Below, in pieces: positions 11,013 to 27,399 of a stretch of 64,000 nucleotides of DNA (position 1 is its first letter; every line of letters starts with the position of its first letter). Location: positions 2,976,001 to 3,040,000 of the forward strand of contig JAILWY010000014.1 of the NCBI GenBank assembly GCA_022113835.1. The letters are read 5' to 3'. Source of the DNA: Atopsyche davidsoni. Lineage: Eukaryota > Arthropoda > Insecta > Trichoptera > Hydrobiosidae. The notes beneath the pieces are model-generated. The model ran no database searches and was not told the origin of the DNA. It worked only from the letters and a program-made list of their open reading frames with translations. The position numbers and the translations under genes were made by a program.

Positions 11013-14000
11013 TTGGAATGTAGTAATTTATCTGATCAATAAATTGATATTTACTTTATAATAAAGAAATCTAAAATAATAAATTTGATAAGTGTATAAT
11101 AAAAATAATGTTTTTACATAGATTTATGTCAACCCAAATAAATTGATAGTAAATTTTTATTAGATCAATAATATTGATGTGCGCAACTTCTTATAAATCA
11201 TTTGTATATGAATGTCAACAAGACAATATTTTTATAAGTATTACGTCCTTTTCTAGATTAAACTACCTACCTACTAGAGTAAATAAACTTTTCATTTAAT
11301 TTCCTAAAAGATATTTTTATACATATATTATATTACGTAAGAATCAAGCTTCATCGCATGATCGCTTTTTCTTATAAAGATGCGTAATTATATTAGAGGT
11401 GAAAGGAATTCAAAATATCAAACGTCCGAACAACAGTCGAGTGTTTGAAAAATCTCTTTACAACAAAACAGAAGTTTCAAAAGGAATTAAAATTCTCAAT
11501 TAATTGACACACTCGTAATGCTAACTATAAGGTTCCTGTAATATCAATTTGCTTATTTTCAATATAGACAATCAAACAGGCTCGGTGTTTGTTCAAACGT
11601 CTACCAATTAACTATGAATTTCACATTTACTGGAGATCAGCAATAACAACTGAGAAATTTCACCGCATTTTCCCGAGACAACGAGAGCAAGTTTCTTAAA
11701 TAATCTATTCTCGGATAGAACATACGCAGCATACATGTAAAATAATCATAGTTTTTTTTTTAAATATTACAACATATGAATAACAAAGATGCGCCATACG
11801 TCATTCCAACTAGCATTTGGTTATATTTAATTCAGTGAACCTTTACACACGACGATCGCAGCTTTTCACACATGCGTTACAATTCTGTACAAGGTAACAA
11901 TGTGAACATCCAATATCCTCGTTCCAAATGTTACAATTTTCTAATTTTTTACCGTAACGGTAGAGATCCACCCAACTAATGTTTATTAAATTTTTCTTAC
12001 TGAAAACATCATAAGAGGAACATTATGTGCTCGGGTCTCCCAAGGACCTTGTGTATGCTAAGCAGTTACAGTAACCGATAGACAGCATCGCCGCTGCCCG
12101 CCATCAGAGAGTGCCGCGAGGACTTATGACAACGCTGACTTAAACTTCTATACAAAGTATAACATGATATGTTATTGATTTTGTTATTAAGGTTCTGGTT
12201 TTGACAAAATTTTTGAAAGTGGTAGCGGTTCATTTGAAAAACAAAAACTCATATCAAAACATATCTCGCAATATACTCATGGCCGAGAGTGCAACGTTTC
12301 ACAATAATTATCGAAAAAATACTTAAATACTGATTACACATATTCATTCTGAGTGAACTTCCTGTTATTAAATGTGTAATGATAAATCAAACCTCAAAAA
12401 ATAGACAAACCTCAAAGGTCTTAGAGACAATTTGATTTACTGACAAAATGTTGGCACAATTACACCATAAGCCATTGATATATTGAAATGAGTCTTCACT
12501 AAAGAAGCTAAAATGACTTGAGATGTAACCTCTAGAGCCACACTTGTTACCGATAGCAAGTTTGTTCCGCTCTGAGGGTTTGTGTTGTATTGCATGGCGT
12601 CGTTTATGACACGTGTACTTCTGATGACCAGGACGGCTCCTTACTAACACGAAGCTCTTAAATCTATTTGAGTTGGCATAAGTGTGTCCGTCGCGTTAAG
12701 ACCAGGCTCCAACTTTATGCAACCACCAGTAAAGCCAACTTCTCTAGCATCCGACATTTCGTGTGCTTTTTGTCATGTTAACACATTCCTGCAGTCGCTG
12801 ATTTATCATTTATATTCTCCTATAATGACACAAAAGTGAAAATTTTATTTTAGATATGTTTCATCATTAGAATTGAAAATGTAGTATATTTCTCAGGACG
12901 TGAGATCGCTTTAAGCACAATCATTGGAATAATCTCAAAAGTTAGCGTTTTCTTACTGCACTCCCCTCGCAACGTCGGCATTCATTTATTCAACATTTTT
13001 TCACAATTTAAATCTGATCAGATACTGCCGACAGAGCACAGTAACGAATCTTTAAGTTTAAATATTTATCAAGATTTTACAATTTAAAAATAATGCTCTA
13101 TCTATCTAATGTTAATTAAAGGTTATTTTACGGTGTTTATCAAATATCAGGCAAAAAGTAGAAAGATAATTGCAAAATAGATTAGTAAAATCTTAAAAAC
13201 ACGTCTCCGTTTTTTATCTCATTTTGTCAGGACAAACTGAAGATATCTTAAGTGTATTCAGACTCAAATGTATCCTGCAAGGTCACGTGAAGTTTATGAA
13301 ATGCACGAGAGAAACACACGCGAAGAGTGACAACTGAAACAGATTTCCCCAAATTATACCTTTAACAATCGCATTATCAAACATCGATAACGACAGACAT
13401 TGTATTATATATTTCACTTCTACAGCACATAACCCGTCTTTACCGCGATTCTGACAGAGTAAATAAAAATCTTTTCGCAATTGATAAAAAATACCTGAAC
13501 TCAAAAAAAAAAAATGCTCAACCTTAAAACTAAATCTAAAATGTAACTACAAATGTCAATGAGGATTCCAGCAGCGAACTGAAAATACGTACCGTGTCAT
13601 CAATACATAATAATATGTAATGTAATATTTAAGAATACAAATATTATATATTCATTCAGTCATAATTATTTAAAGTATGAATAATGGCTAAATAAAATAT
13701 CATAAAACAATACAAGACCACGATGACAATCATCAAACACGAAACCTTAAATAAGTTAATTTATATAATTTTAAATACTTCAGGTTGTATTTTTTGGAAA
13801 ATAAGATTGAAAAAAAAATTGTGGAATTTATTACAAATGACGAAAATCTATTTTGATGACTGTCTGCGAAGCAATTCTTGAATGAACATGGCAAATGTTA
13901 TGATTTTTCATTATAACATAGATGTTTGGTGAAGCGCATAATTTAATATGAACAGAATATTTAGAGATTAATATTTTTAAATGTCCATCGATAAGGAGGA

Positions 14001-16078
14001 GCAAGGGATGATTCGCAGATGCCAGATTTCTGCTGACTTGATGACATGCATCTGGAAGTGGAAACTAAGGCGTTCACAAGCGAGTCAATAACGGTCAGTG
14101 AATGCATCCAACAATGATATTTCAAGTAGAGTATTAAAATCAATAAATGGTACAAATTTGCTAAGAAATCATTTTGCAACGTTAAAATGACAAAATATTG
14201 ACGGATAGGTATTTTTTTAAATATAATATTAAATTATGATTGATTACAAACTTATCATAAATATAATGAAGTATTAAATAGATAAATGCCACATTATCAA
14301 GATTGTACTTTCATCGTTTTTGATAAAAAGTCATTTCATGAGCATTCAAACAAATGGCACCGTCCTGAATAACGGAGAAGTTTACGTTCTTTAAAATAAT
14401 AGAATTTTGATTTATTCAAAAGTAATTATGGCACCAAAAGAATGCCATGAAAAATAAAAATTTGTATGTTTATTAAAAATCAACGACTCCTGCATACAAT
14501 ATAACATCGGCAATGGCGTGCTGTGAGAGCGCGCAGCACTTGCCTCCCACGAGAATAAGTGTGCAGCTTCTTAATAACAGAAGCAAAGCATATTCTTCAC
14601 TTGCCTTGAGCACACTGCATACTACAGAATTTTAATAATATTAAATAGCTTTGTATAAAATAGTTCCAAAATGTTGTCTAAATTAATAAAAAGTATACGA
14701 GGGAGTCGTCAATAGTTTAAAATATATAATTCTAGCTAGGTATTTTGTAAAATATTACACAAAGCCTCTTAAGAAAAGAAATATTATAATGGCTGCTTTA
14801 AAGCTATGAAAATGTAAAAACCAACAATCAGTCTTCTCCGAGAGTTCCCGGGGCTCGGGTGGCCAACCTGTAAATAAAAGGATTCTACAACTATACTTGC
14901 AAATTAATACTTAAATAAATCACTCAAATAACTTAAACTAAGCAATAGATTATGTCAACCTACATAATGAACAATATAGTAATTAAAATAAAACTGATGT
15001 AATATTTCCGAGTAAATATCACATGTTATTGTAAGCGAAGTGTCGGCTGTGACATACCGACATGCAATATGGCATCTCCCGCATTCACCAATGGTAGAGG
15101 TAATATTATCAATCATTAACTAACCTAAACAAATGTCAAATAAAATATCATTAGTTATCACATTAAATACGCTCAACACAATCTCAAAATTACTCCAAAA
15201 CGAGACAGATTTCTTCCATCGTTATTTCAACTGGCAACAATCAAATTATCGCTTCGTAAAAATTAAATGAACTATAATAAACTAAAGTTTTGAAAAGTTA
15301 GGAAAAGAGCACTAATACTGGAAAATAATAATTTTATCACAATGGATTCCATCGGTTAATTTGCTTTTGGAAACTGTTGAAATAACACAAGAGTTCATCG
15401 TTTACTGTTGAATGAAATACCACATATAGCTATACAGTAGAATCACATCTCAGCATCCCACATCTGAACTATCCACAAATTCAATAATCTCCATCGATAC
15501 AATAAATTCTTAAAATAATATTACGTATATTGTTAAGTTCTGTTAGAATATAATCTGATGTCAAGTAAATGTAATTTATTTATTTCTCCTAAAAACTGAT
15601 GTATCCCTGCTCGGGACGTGAAAGCCTTCAATGGCATCTGTTGAAAAACGTGAAACGTGTAAATTTTATTTAGTAGCGTACAATTTCATAGCCGTCAATA
15701 TCCAAGAAAAAATTATTTTAACATTCATACGGGACAATATTGGACATACGATGACCCATCTTGGGAAAGATATTTTTGCAATTTAGAATACGCAGTCACA
15801 AGTACAATAAAGAAGAGATAATACTTTACAATGTCGCCCCATTGGTCAGTTTTTATGATGATTTACGAAATCTAACAATCGACACTAGAGCTATCGTAAG
15901 TTGTAAAAAAAATCTACAATGTACAAATACAACTATCTCGACAGTACGGCAACTTGAACACTTGGAGTGGCGGCGGGACACCCGCGCAGTTAACAATAGT
16001 CACGTTTCATAATTGGCTGAGTTTAAATATTACATCTCCATTTGACAATAAGTCACCCTGTTAGCAGACCTCCGTCTG
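11013..16078. other. FoxJ 3' region and gene-poor AT-rich DNA
   Basis: No conserved coding exon is seen. On the - strand, poly(A) signals at 15665-15670 and 15575-15580 lie 410-500 bp past the FoxJ stop and probably end its 3' UTR. A good acceptor (TTTTATTTACAG read on the - strand) precedes a short GC-richer tract at 14828-14867, a possible extra 3' exon. The remainder is AT-rich with short chance ORFs only. Confidence 0.4.
14828..14867 (-). other. Candidate short 3'-terminal exon
   Basis: On the - strand a strong acceptor (TTTTATTTACAG) leads into a GC-rich tract that, in one phase, encodes LATRAPGTLGED and then TGA. That phase does not match FoxJ exon 3 or exon 4, so a coding link to FoxJ is not shown. 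It could be a noncoding 3' exon or chance. Confidence 0.2.
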
Positions 16079-18861
<2,783 letters not shown>

Positions 18862-21800
18862 ATTGTTTCTATGGACGGTGCCCCGCCATGCCTACAGGTC
18901 GCGCTCCATTTTAGAGTAAAATTATGTCTGAAAAACAAATTACAATATACATATTGTTTCTAAAAACTTAACAATACATAATTAATAAAAAGTAATGTAT
19001 AAGTCAAAGATCGCAACCAACAAAAATATATTATTGGTATGCGAAAATTAAATTTTAAAATGTTAATTTTAGCATCTCCATAATTTTATTTGTAATTAAG
19101 CAACAATAAAGTAAATAAATACATTACATGATTTCATTCTATACGGTTGGAGATATCAATGTGGAAAAAAAATTCCACAAATGCACTTATCAATTAAACG
19201 ACTTTATTGTACAATCAAACCTGGAAGTGAGTTTTAAAAAATGATATTTAATTAAATGACATTGTGATGACCACAACTTTCATGAAATCTATTTTATTAT
19301 TTCCACTCCATGTTAAATATCACAAAGTGTTTTAAAACTTTTATTTTAAGCTAAACTAAATTTAGTAGGTAATTTCATAAATCAGTTCGTACTGAATATC
19401 CTAAGATATTAATAAATCTAATTTTTATTTACCAAATTGAATTTTGTCAAGATCAATGATAAACTGATATCAGAACATAAAATTGATAATGATACATGGA
19501 GTAAATAAAATACAAGAGATTAATATTTTTTTGTAATGAATATGCTACATTCATTTGTGCTAGTGTCAGGACTCGATTGCATTCATGTTTTGACTCAAAT
19601 ATAGGCCAGTGGCCCATATCCCACAGAGGCTGACACTTCCTTTGAATCAACATTTTTAAGAATATACAACGATTTTCTAAGCAATAATCGCAATAACGGT
19701 TCCCTTTTGCGTATTTTGAGAGATGATAGCCTCTCGCGCTAACGCATCCTTGAAAACATGTGAAAAATAAACGCCAAAAGGTACTTCATTTTAAACGCTC
19801 GTAGATGGTTACGTCGGGTCATACTGTGATTATATAAACACTCAACATAAAAAATTATGAACTCGATTTACTCACATTTTAATTTATATACTATAACTTG
19901 TGTACAAACATAAATACCACTAGAAATAAACAATAATCCTCGCGACCTAACTAAACGGGTGACATCTTTGCAATGTTGCCAGTGGCCACAAGTCAGTGCT
20001 ATATAAACGATTTTTCATATTATTTATTGCCAGTATCGGTGTTTTTTTTTTTTTTTTTTAAATGTTTTGATTATCATTTAAAGATAAAAATATAATCTTT
20101 TTTGATAATTATAGAAATATTTAAAATAAAATAAAAAAAAAAAATGCAACAGTACAATTGTTGTTTATTTATTTTGTATTGTCTGGTATCTCAATTATAC
20201 ATCGATAGTAATTATAAAATACTGTAGCTTACAGGTCAAAAGATTGCGCTTACAAAAAAACTAACAGTTATTCAAGTATAATATAAGCTATATATATATA
20301 AAGCTTTTAGCTACTTACCTATGACGGAGTGATTTTGGATTTGTACAAAAAAATAAGCGTTTAATTCTATGATCTCAATAAATTCGTTTTTTTACAGATT
20401 CAAGTCCAACTTTTTACTACGTGAAGATGTTATTAGAGGTCAAAGAATCACATTAAATAATTTATTTATTTATTTAAAAATATATATTAAGTAAACAATT
20501 ATGATTGACATATCCTTTATTTGTGATCATTCATGATCCACAATTTTATCTTTCTTAGATAAAATCTGTTTTACTTTATCAAAAGAAGCACTGGCATCGA
20601 ATTGGATTTTTCAATGGCATCGCAAACTACGTTAGCAGACATTTTTATCAACAGGGCGATTTGTATATGTCATTCTAGGTTAAATTATTGTATTTGTATG
20701 AAATCAAGCATTTATTTTACTTCAACTTTCCATAGTTATATTTTATGATCGGAAAAAAACACATTATATTTGCATATAAATATTACTACATGTACTTTTA
20801 TCGATGTCTTCCGGGAATTCTTAAAAGGGTTTAAGAAATAATGAAGAAATTTTGGTATAAAAATTGTATTTTATGTAAATGTGTTAGCATTGGTAAGGTT
20901 TAGTCAATGTCCAAAAGGACACGCATACAATAGTAACATCTTTAGTATTTTAGTATAAATTAAGTGAATATAATATTTGATAAATAATAATAAAAGAAAA
21001 CAGACACAAGCACTCAAAGTGCTAAATGAGAGGAGCTGTAGCAGAAACTGCAAATAACTTACAATAATTTAATAATCTAAATTTCCAAAGCAAGTAACAA
21101 CACCCTAAAACCACTGCCAATAAATTAAATTTAGATGCACAGAATATTCAAATAACCTAAGAAATAAAATAAAAATACTGCTACAGAAAGATCAGATATT
21201 AAAATTAAACAATAAATAAATTGAATTATTTAGACACTAAGATCACAGTTTATAAGGAGAATCAAATGCACTTCTATAGTCTATAAAAATAATCATATAT
21301 ATTTATAACACAAGGAGGGTACTCGCATTGTTTGGCATGGCGAAAATAAAGTGAACTGGTATCTGGAAACATACCAACACGTGTGATGCATTGCCCAAGA
21401 TACACGTAACAGAAAAAGTATCCCATTAATTACTATTAAAGTGTTCAAATCAACACCACAGAAAAGGTATAAGATTTAGAATTATAAATTTGTTTGTAGT
21501 TCGATAAACACATTTATGCCTGGGATCATAAATCTCATTGTCAGAAATCAAATGTGCAAATACCCTAAAAAAAACAATAAGTAATAATCATTACGCTTGA
21601 CAATTTTCATTTCTATATTTAAAAAATACATGTGGAATGTTAGTTTTAAATTTAATAGTATTAAATTAATCAATAAATCAGTATTCACTAACCAACATGC
21701 GATTAAAAGTAATATAAAACAACCATTTTTAGCACTGTGTGGATATTATATAACAAAAGGTGTTAATAAAACAATTTTGCATTTCTCCACTAAAAATTTT

Positions 21801-23569
21801 GATTGTGTGTAGAATAAGTAAAATAAGGATATATGTAATTAATTAATTTCATTAAATCACTGGGTTAAATTATTAAATAAACGAATATTCGTAAAGTATC
21901 TAGCTGTCTTTAAAACGGCATTTGACAATGAGACGGTACATTTTGTCCCACCTTTAAAATAAATAATAACTGGTAAGATATGTGTAGCAGCCTTAACAAA
22001 ATATAATAAATAAACACAGGTGTACCACGGGTCGTCACCACAATTCACACAAGTGGTTTTATTGTGAAGGATTTCTTTGTGAGATGAGTTATACCTCATA
22101 TAAGATTGTATTTGAATAATTGAAAATCCTTAAAATATAATATTCTCATGTAGATACATCGAGATTCTCCTTTCATCCTTTGTGTTAACATTATTGTGGT
22201 CTTCCTCCCTTTTTTGGAAATGAGTATTCTTTGCCAATTTTGTATATTTAATTGCTACAGTCAAATAAACATGGGAATGTTGGGAGAAAGTATGCGAAAA
22301 AAATGTAGCTAACTAAACCTTATCCTCTATTTTTAGTTACTGTTAAGCGACATATTAATTTCATACAATAATCATTTTGGTACCGGTCAAACCGTAGTTT
22401 TATATTATAAAAAAAATTTAACTAAAATATTATTATATACCCACATACGAGATTTTACAAATTTATTTAATTAAACAATAATTTTTAAATATTACTTCTA
22501 GCTGCACTATGTTCTTCTTATTGTGACCAAAAATATTTAAAAACAAATTTTTGTTCATTTATATTTTTTATAAATAAAAATCATGCAGGTATTTTTTTAG
22601 AAAATATCATTTTTTCTATTCATCTTTTGCTGATAGCTTATTAAAGGAATGTGATTTTTGAGTTATGTATTCAAATTTTATAAAATTGTTATAATAAAAC
22701 GGATAGAGTTAAAATTATCAGACAGATAACTTAACCACGATTAACAGGTTAAAATGGTCAAACTTTGGTTATTCTTTTGCCTTTTGAGATGTCTGATTTC
22801 GGAGATGAGAACACAAGCCTTCTTCAGACTGTTATAACCACCCAAAAAAAGAGTTTAAAAACAACATTGTGTCATTAAGTCACCCACTACACATTTTGAT
22901 TGGAAAACCAGGCAGCAGTGGCTTATGCTGACTCTTGACGGGTGAATCTTAAACTGATGTTATTGCCACATGCTTATTTTAATTTGGTCAAAGACGATAT
23001 GTACTGACATTGCAAGTAAGTACAAATCGTTCATAAAAAGACCATATAAATGTGTAAATAAGTAAATTTACCTTCGTTTGTATATATTTGGTCAAATGAT
23101 ATAAAAGGCTCAAATGTAACATACACATTTCGAGGTTAAGTGTAAGAACATAATGTCTTTATATAGGGTGTTTTAAACACAATGCAGTTTTGACACGGGG
23201 TACACCTGTTGTCTTCTTACATTAAAAAATTAACCTATCTTAAAACCAGAATAATTTTTCTTATAATTTCTCTCTAACATTACATAATCGATCGTAAAGC
23301 TTTATTTTCGCTATTTTCACAAATGGTAAAAAATATAAACAATCGAGATTCATTGGCATTGAATTTTACCTAAGCAGAATCACGCCCAGCATGGGCAGCG
23401 ACATAGCAATTTGGGAGTAAAAGTTGATACATATAATATTCAGCGGTCACCGAGAACCGTACAATAGTTGGACTATTGGAGATTAATTTCACAGCGTCAC
23501 TTTGAAAGTGAAAATTTTTTGTTAAGTATGTGTATCAAAAGCGTCGTTCTATAAAAGCATTGTTGACAT
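18862..23569. other. FoxJ upstream region and ATAT1 3' region
   Basis: This is AT-rich DNA with no supported coding exon. The FoxJ promoter and any 5' UTR exon must lie in the left part. On the - strand, AATAAA at 23301-23306 is a good poly(A) signal for the acetyltransferase gene, about 265 bp past its stop. T and A runs occur near 18530 and 20040. Confidence 0.4.
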
Positions 23570-25779
23570 TTAAGGAGACGGAGGCACTTGCTGTATAATC
23601 TGAAAAATAAATTAACTCTCAATAATATTTATAAATAATATCTCAAAAAAATAACTCAGTAACATTAATATGTAAATAATTACAATAAATTGGAATAAAA
23701 AATATTTATATGCAGTCATATGCTAAGCCTGTACATTACAGTTTTGAATTATTTTATTGAAGTTCTTAAAAAAAACTGACGATGATAACTCAGCATCGAG
23801 GAATCAGATTATCGGTCAAAATGTAAAAAGCTATTAATACCTTGCTGAAAGAATCAACCCTTCTTTGAGAAGTTGGAGCACCGGCAGCAGTCAGCTTGAA
23901 GTCAGTGCCAAGGATTTCTCCAATACTGAAATATACAAAAGATCTTAAAACGTTTAGATGCAGGAAAAAAAACCAATTGACGGAAATAATGTATAATGAT
24001 TACCTGGAATTCCTTTTCATGCGATTTCCGTTTGAACTAGGATACCTATCAAAGTAATCTTTGTAAATTGTGTATCGGTTGGGCTGCCATATTGTGTGGA
24101 CTAAGTTGTAATGCTTCCGTAAGAACATGATTAGCTTCTCCGAAGGTCGGTCAAAGGCCATGGCTCCAGGGGACACCTTCTCTGACTGATAAACAAAATA
24201 AACATATTGATCACAATTATCAAACTGTGTTACTTTGAGAACACTTGCACGCAGTATCATTAAGAGGAGAAATAGTGATGATTTCACTGTATGATGAAAC
24301 ATTATGCAAAATAAATGTAAATTACGAGTGGAGGCATGAGAAGTATTAATTGTTTGATTATACCAGTGTAGTTTAAAAAAAGAGATGAGCTAGCTGAATT
24401 TGGGAAAATAACATCCTATGAGATCATGCGGGTATCTTATGAGACATAGAAGAGCAGGAAGACACAAGTCACCATAGTTAGATGGAGTTTAGGGTCAGAG
24501 TAAAATCCACAAGCAGAAGGTTCAAAGTAAACATTGGTGAGATGGTTCAATCATTCCAAAAAAGGATTGTGTAATGTTACTTAGAAGTCCCGATACAGTC
24601 ATGTGGTTTGTGTAAACCACAGATACAAGTACTATAAACAAAAGCATGCTGAAATATAAAATATTTATGATATTTTTCAAGCACTTTATTATGCAAAAAA
24701 AATACCTAGGGAAACAAAGAAAACAATATAAGTGAGTATAAATATTGCAACTGTGTACCAACCTCCAGCATAAAGTCAAATATCTGCCGGCCCCATCCTT
24801 TGCGCTGCTCCTTGGTGAATACATAGAAGTCCAGCACGCACGGGATGTCCACGGCCATCTGCTCCCTGTGTCCGTCAGTTAGGAAGAGTTTCTTTTCTCC
24901 TACCTTTACATAGCCTGTAGCAGCACCTTGGCCACTATAAAATGCAATAAAAAAATTACAAGTTGGAAAAACAATGAGTGGATGTCAAGAAAATTTAGAG
25001 CTAGTTATATTCTGAATTAAAACAAGAAAGCAAATTTAAAAGGAAAAAATAAATTTCTAAGCACATTGAAACTCCAAAAATGTATTTAATTTTCTTACTC
25101 AAAAGCACTGTGATCAATAGCAAGATACACTCTTTGGTTTGTGTTTACGAGGTTTTTAAATGTTGTTATGGACTTTTTAAGGTGTTGTTCTTTTGCTGAA
25201 AGTTCTCCAAGTGAATCCAAAACTCTTTCCAGCTCTAAATAGTACCGCCTGAAAGAAATATAATTCAGTTATACAAAATTTGTTTATTTTATCAACACTG
25301 ACAAAATATATTGAATTAATAAAAATTATCCAATGTCAAAAGTTTATTAATAATTTAATTATAAGAGGGTATAAATAAAGTTCAGTTCTTAGTATAATTG
25401 TCAGGGTCTTTTGATATTGCTTATTTTGCAATGATCATTACGAGTGTAGGTACGTGTCGCCTTTTATGGTAAATGGAAATATATATATACAACAGTTTTG
25501 GTTCAGTGACCATGAAGAGTCATGGGCAATGGGATCGGCAAGACAAGAAATATAACTTAAAATGGCTACGTTAATTTCATATTACGCACTCAAGTTAATG
25601 CTAGACTTAAATAACTAATGGATTATGTCATATCGTTGAAAAATAAACAAGCTTAAATATTTAACGTCATATTACCTGCGGTCGTCGCTACTGATCTTAT
25701 GATGGGCGATCACGTTTTCGCTACTAATTATAATAATATCACTTGATATGAATTCATTTATATTGTGATGAAACTCCAT
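23570..25779 (-). CDS. ATAT1: Alpha-tubulin N-acetyltransferase (MEC-17 family)
   Basis: Six exons in transcript order: 25676-25779, 25099-25248, 24763-24934, 24004-24185, 23841-23925 and 23570-23599. They sum to 723 nt, giving 240 residues. The enzyme transfers acetyl from acetyl-CoA to Lys40 of alpha-tubulin inside microtubules. Family hallmarks are the MEFHHNINEF start, GQGAATGYVKVGEKKLFL, IPCVLDFYVF, the acetyl-CoA-binding QRKGWGRQIFDFMLE (residues 128-142) and AFDRPSEKLIMFLRKHYNL. The expected catalytic pair is present as Cys117 and Asp154, matching human Cys120 and Asp157 by motif. The C-terminal tail is short, and the last exon adds only nine residues, IIQQVPPSP. Longer isoforms using other 3' exons are possible but were not seen. 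Confidence 0.95.
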
Positions 25780-26026
25780 AATTTATCAAGATTATCAAAT
25801 ATTAAATTTTGTTTTTAAATTTATTTTTATCTGACAACTAAAAATTTGACATAAGCAACGTCGACGAAAGCACTTCTTCTTCTTTGCAATTCAGTGTCAT
25901 GGGTGATTGCCACATTGTGCTGCCATATAAAAAATATTTTTTCCAATAATATTTAATAAATTAACATATTTTCCTGGTTGGGTAAAATTAAATATATATC
26001 TTGAATAAAAAAAACCTAATAGAAAA

Positions 26027-26065
<39 letters not shown>

Positions 26066-26400
26066 TTTGCTTTATTGCAATTATTGATAAGTAAATTAAA
26101 TTTAAAAAATCTCAAAATAGCTATATAGGGATTTAAATAAAAATACAGAATATGAATAATTTATTTATTTGTTTTGCTCAAAGCTTGTTTTTTAATTTAT
26201 CAATCACAAAAAAAACAATATTTTTTTAGAAAACATATTTTTATTTACAAAATATATTACTATACCATATGTACGAACGTCGGCGAGGCAGTTTTTGTGA
26301 CTAACTTCATGTGCATGTATATAAAAACCATAATGCAAAAGGCCAATTATAAATTTTTGTCTTTGTTATTTAGTTCGTAGATATTTATTACACATAAACA
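25780..26400. other. ATAT1 upstream region with (AT)15 microsatellite
   Basis: No gene is seen. A perfect (AT)15 array occupies 26031-26060. The surrounding DNA is very AT-rich. The ATAT1 promoter should lie in the first few hundred bases. Confidence 0.5.
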
Positions 26401-27180
26401 CACGCGAATGAAGGGTTTTTCCCTGCTTAACATATACGCTACCACCAAAGTCACACATTGAGAGCCCCGAAACCTGCGCGCAGGACGGGGATAGCCAAAC
26501 ACTCCGCCCAAACATTAGTTATAAGATCTATTGTAATAAACTTGATGAACAAACTTGATTAATTTTTTTTTAAAAGGCCATAAACGTCAGAGTCGAACAT
26601 GAGTCGTTTGAATACACACCTCCTGCACCGCTACGTATCTTGTTGGCTACAAGCTTGAACGATACAAGCACGAATCCTTGAGTAAAATCCTATTAAATAA
26701 TTACAGTCTTTGTGCGAGATAAGTCCGTATAAAGTGGTCCTTCGCGAGCCGGATTAAAATCAGTTTTGGATTTGTAAAAGTGAAGATTCGGTGTTTTAAA
26801 GTGTGCTGTGTTTAAAACCTTTAAAATAAATTGAACCGCGGAAATTACGGCCTTACAACCCGTGATTTAAAAACATTCGTTGAGCGTAAAATTTGTAAAC
26901 ATGCCGGGATCCACTCGGTCGGGCGCGAAACCGGCTGCAGAGGACAGAGCCGGGTTACAGGAAAGTGTTCAGAATGCCGCGAACACCGCGAACACCGCTA
27001 GGACAGCCGAACAGAATGACCGGCACAGTCAAACCGCGGCATGGGTTTCCCAGCATGCCTCAAACAACTCTATTGCTCGGATCATGGCCGCCCTCACTGG
27101 CAATCCAACATCAAAAAGCCCGGCAGCAACAGCCACAGAACCGACAAGTGCCCGGGTTTTTCAAACAAAACCGTAAAGGA
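26400..27180 (+). mobile_element. LTR-retrotransposon remnant: LTR-like tail, leader and gag-like ORF
   Basis: A block with AACCTGCGCGCAGGACGGGG and GATAGCCAAACACTC, shared with copies at 4.7 and 56.3 kb, is followed about 200 bp later by a leader containing TGGTCCTTCGCGAGCCGGAT. I associate that motif with the start of insect BEL/Pao-like elements. From 26901 an ORF of 91 residues begins MPGSTRSGAKPAAEDRAG. It is Ala/Thr/Asn/Gln-rich, resembles a gag start, and stops at 27176. No protease, reverse transcriptase or integrase follows, so this is a truncated copy. The BEL/Pao assignment is tentative. Confidence 0.45.
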
Positions 27181-27399
27181 GTGCGCGGGGACGGAGCGTC
27201 CTATGTCCTGAAGGGGCATACGGTCGAGTCACTCATGCTGATGAGCGAAGCGATTATTTGGAAATTGCTTTAGTTTATAACAAAGTAATTGTAAATGGAG
27301 ATCACTTTTAATATATATGCTTTTTAAATTGAATTTGTGCATGCAAATTTGACTGCATTATTAAGGTTATTAAAGAAAATAAAACAAATATCATATTTA

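Noticed and set aside
25897..26115. ORF with IYIYIYIYIY
   Set aside because: It is a translation of the (AT)15 microsatellite.
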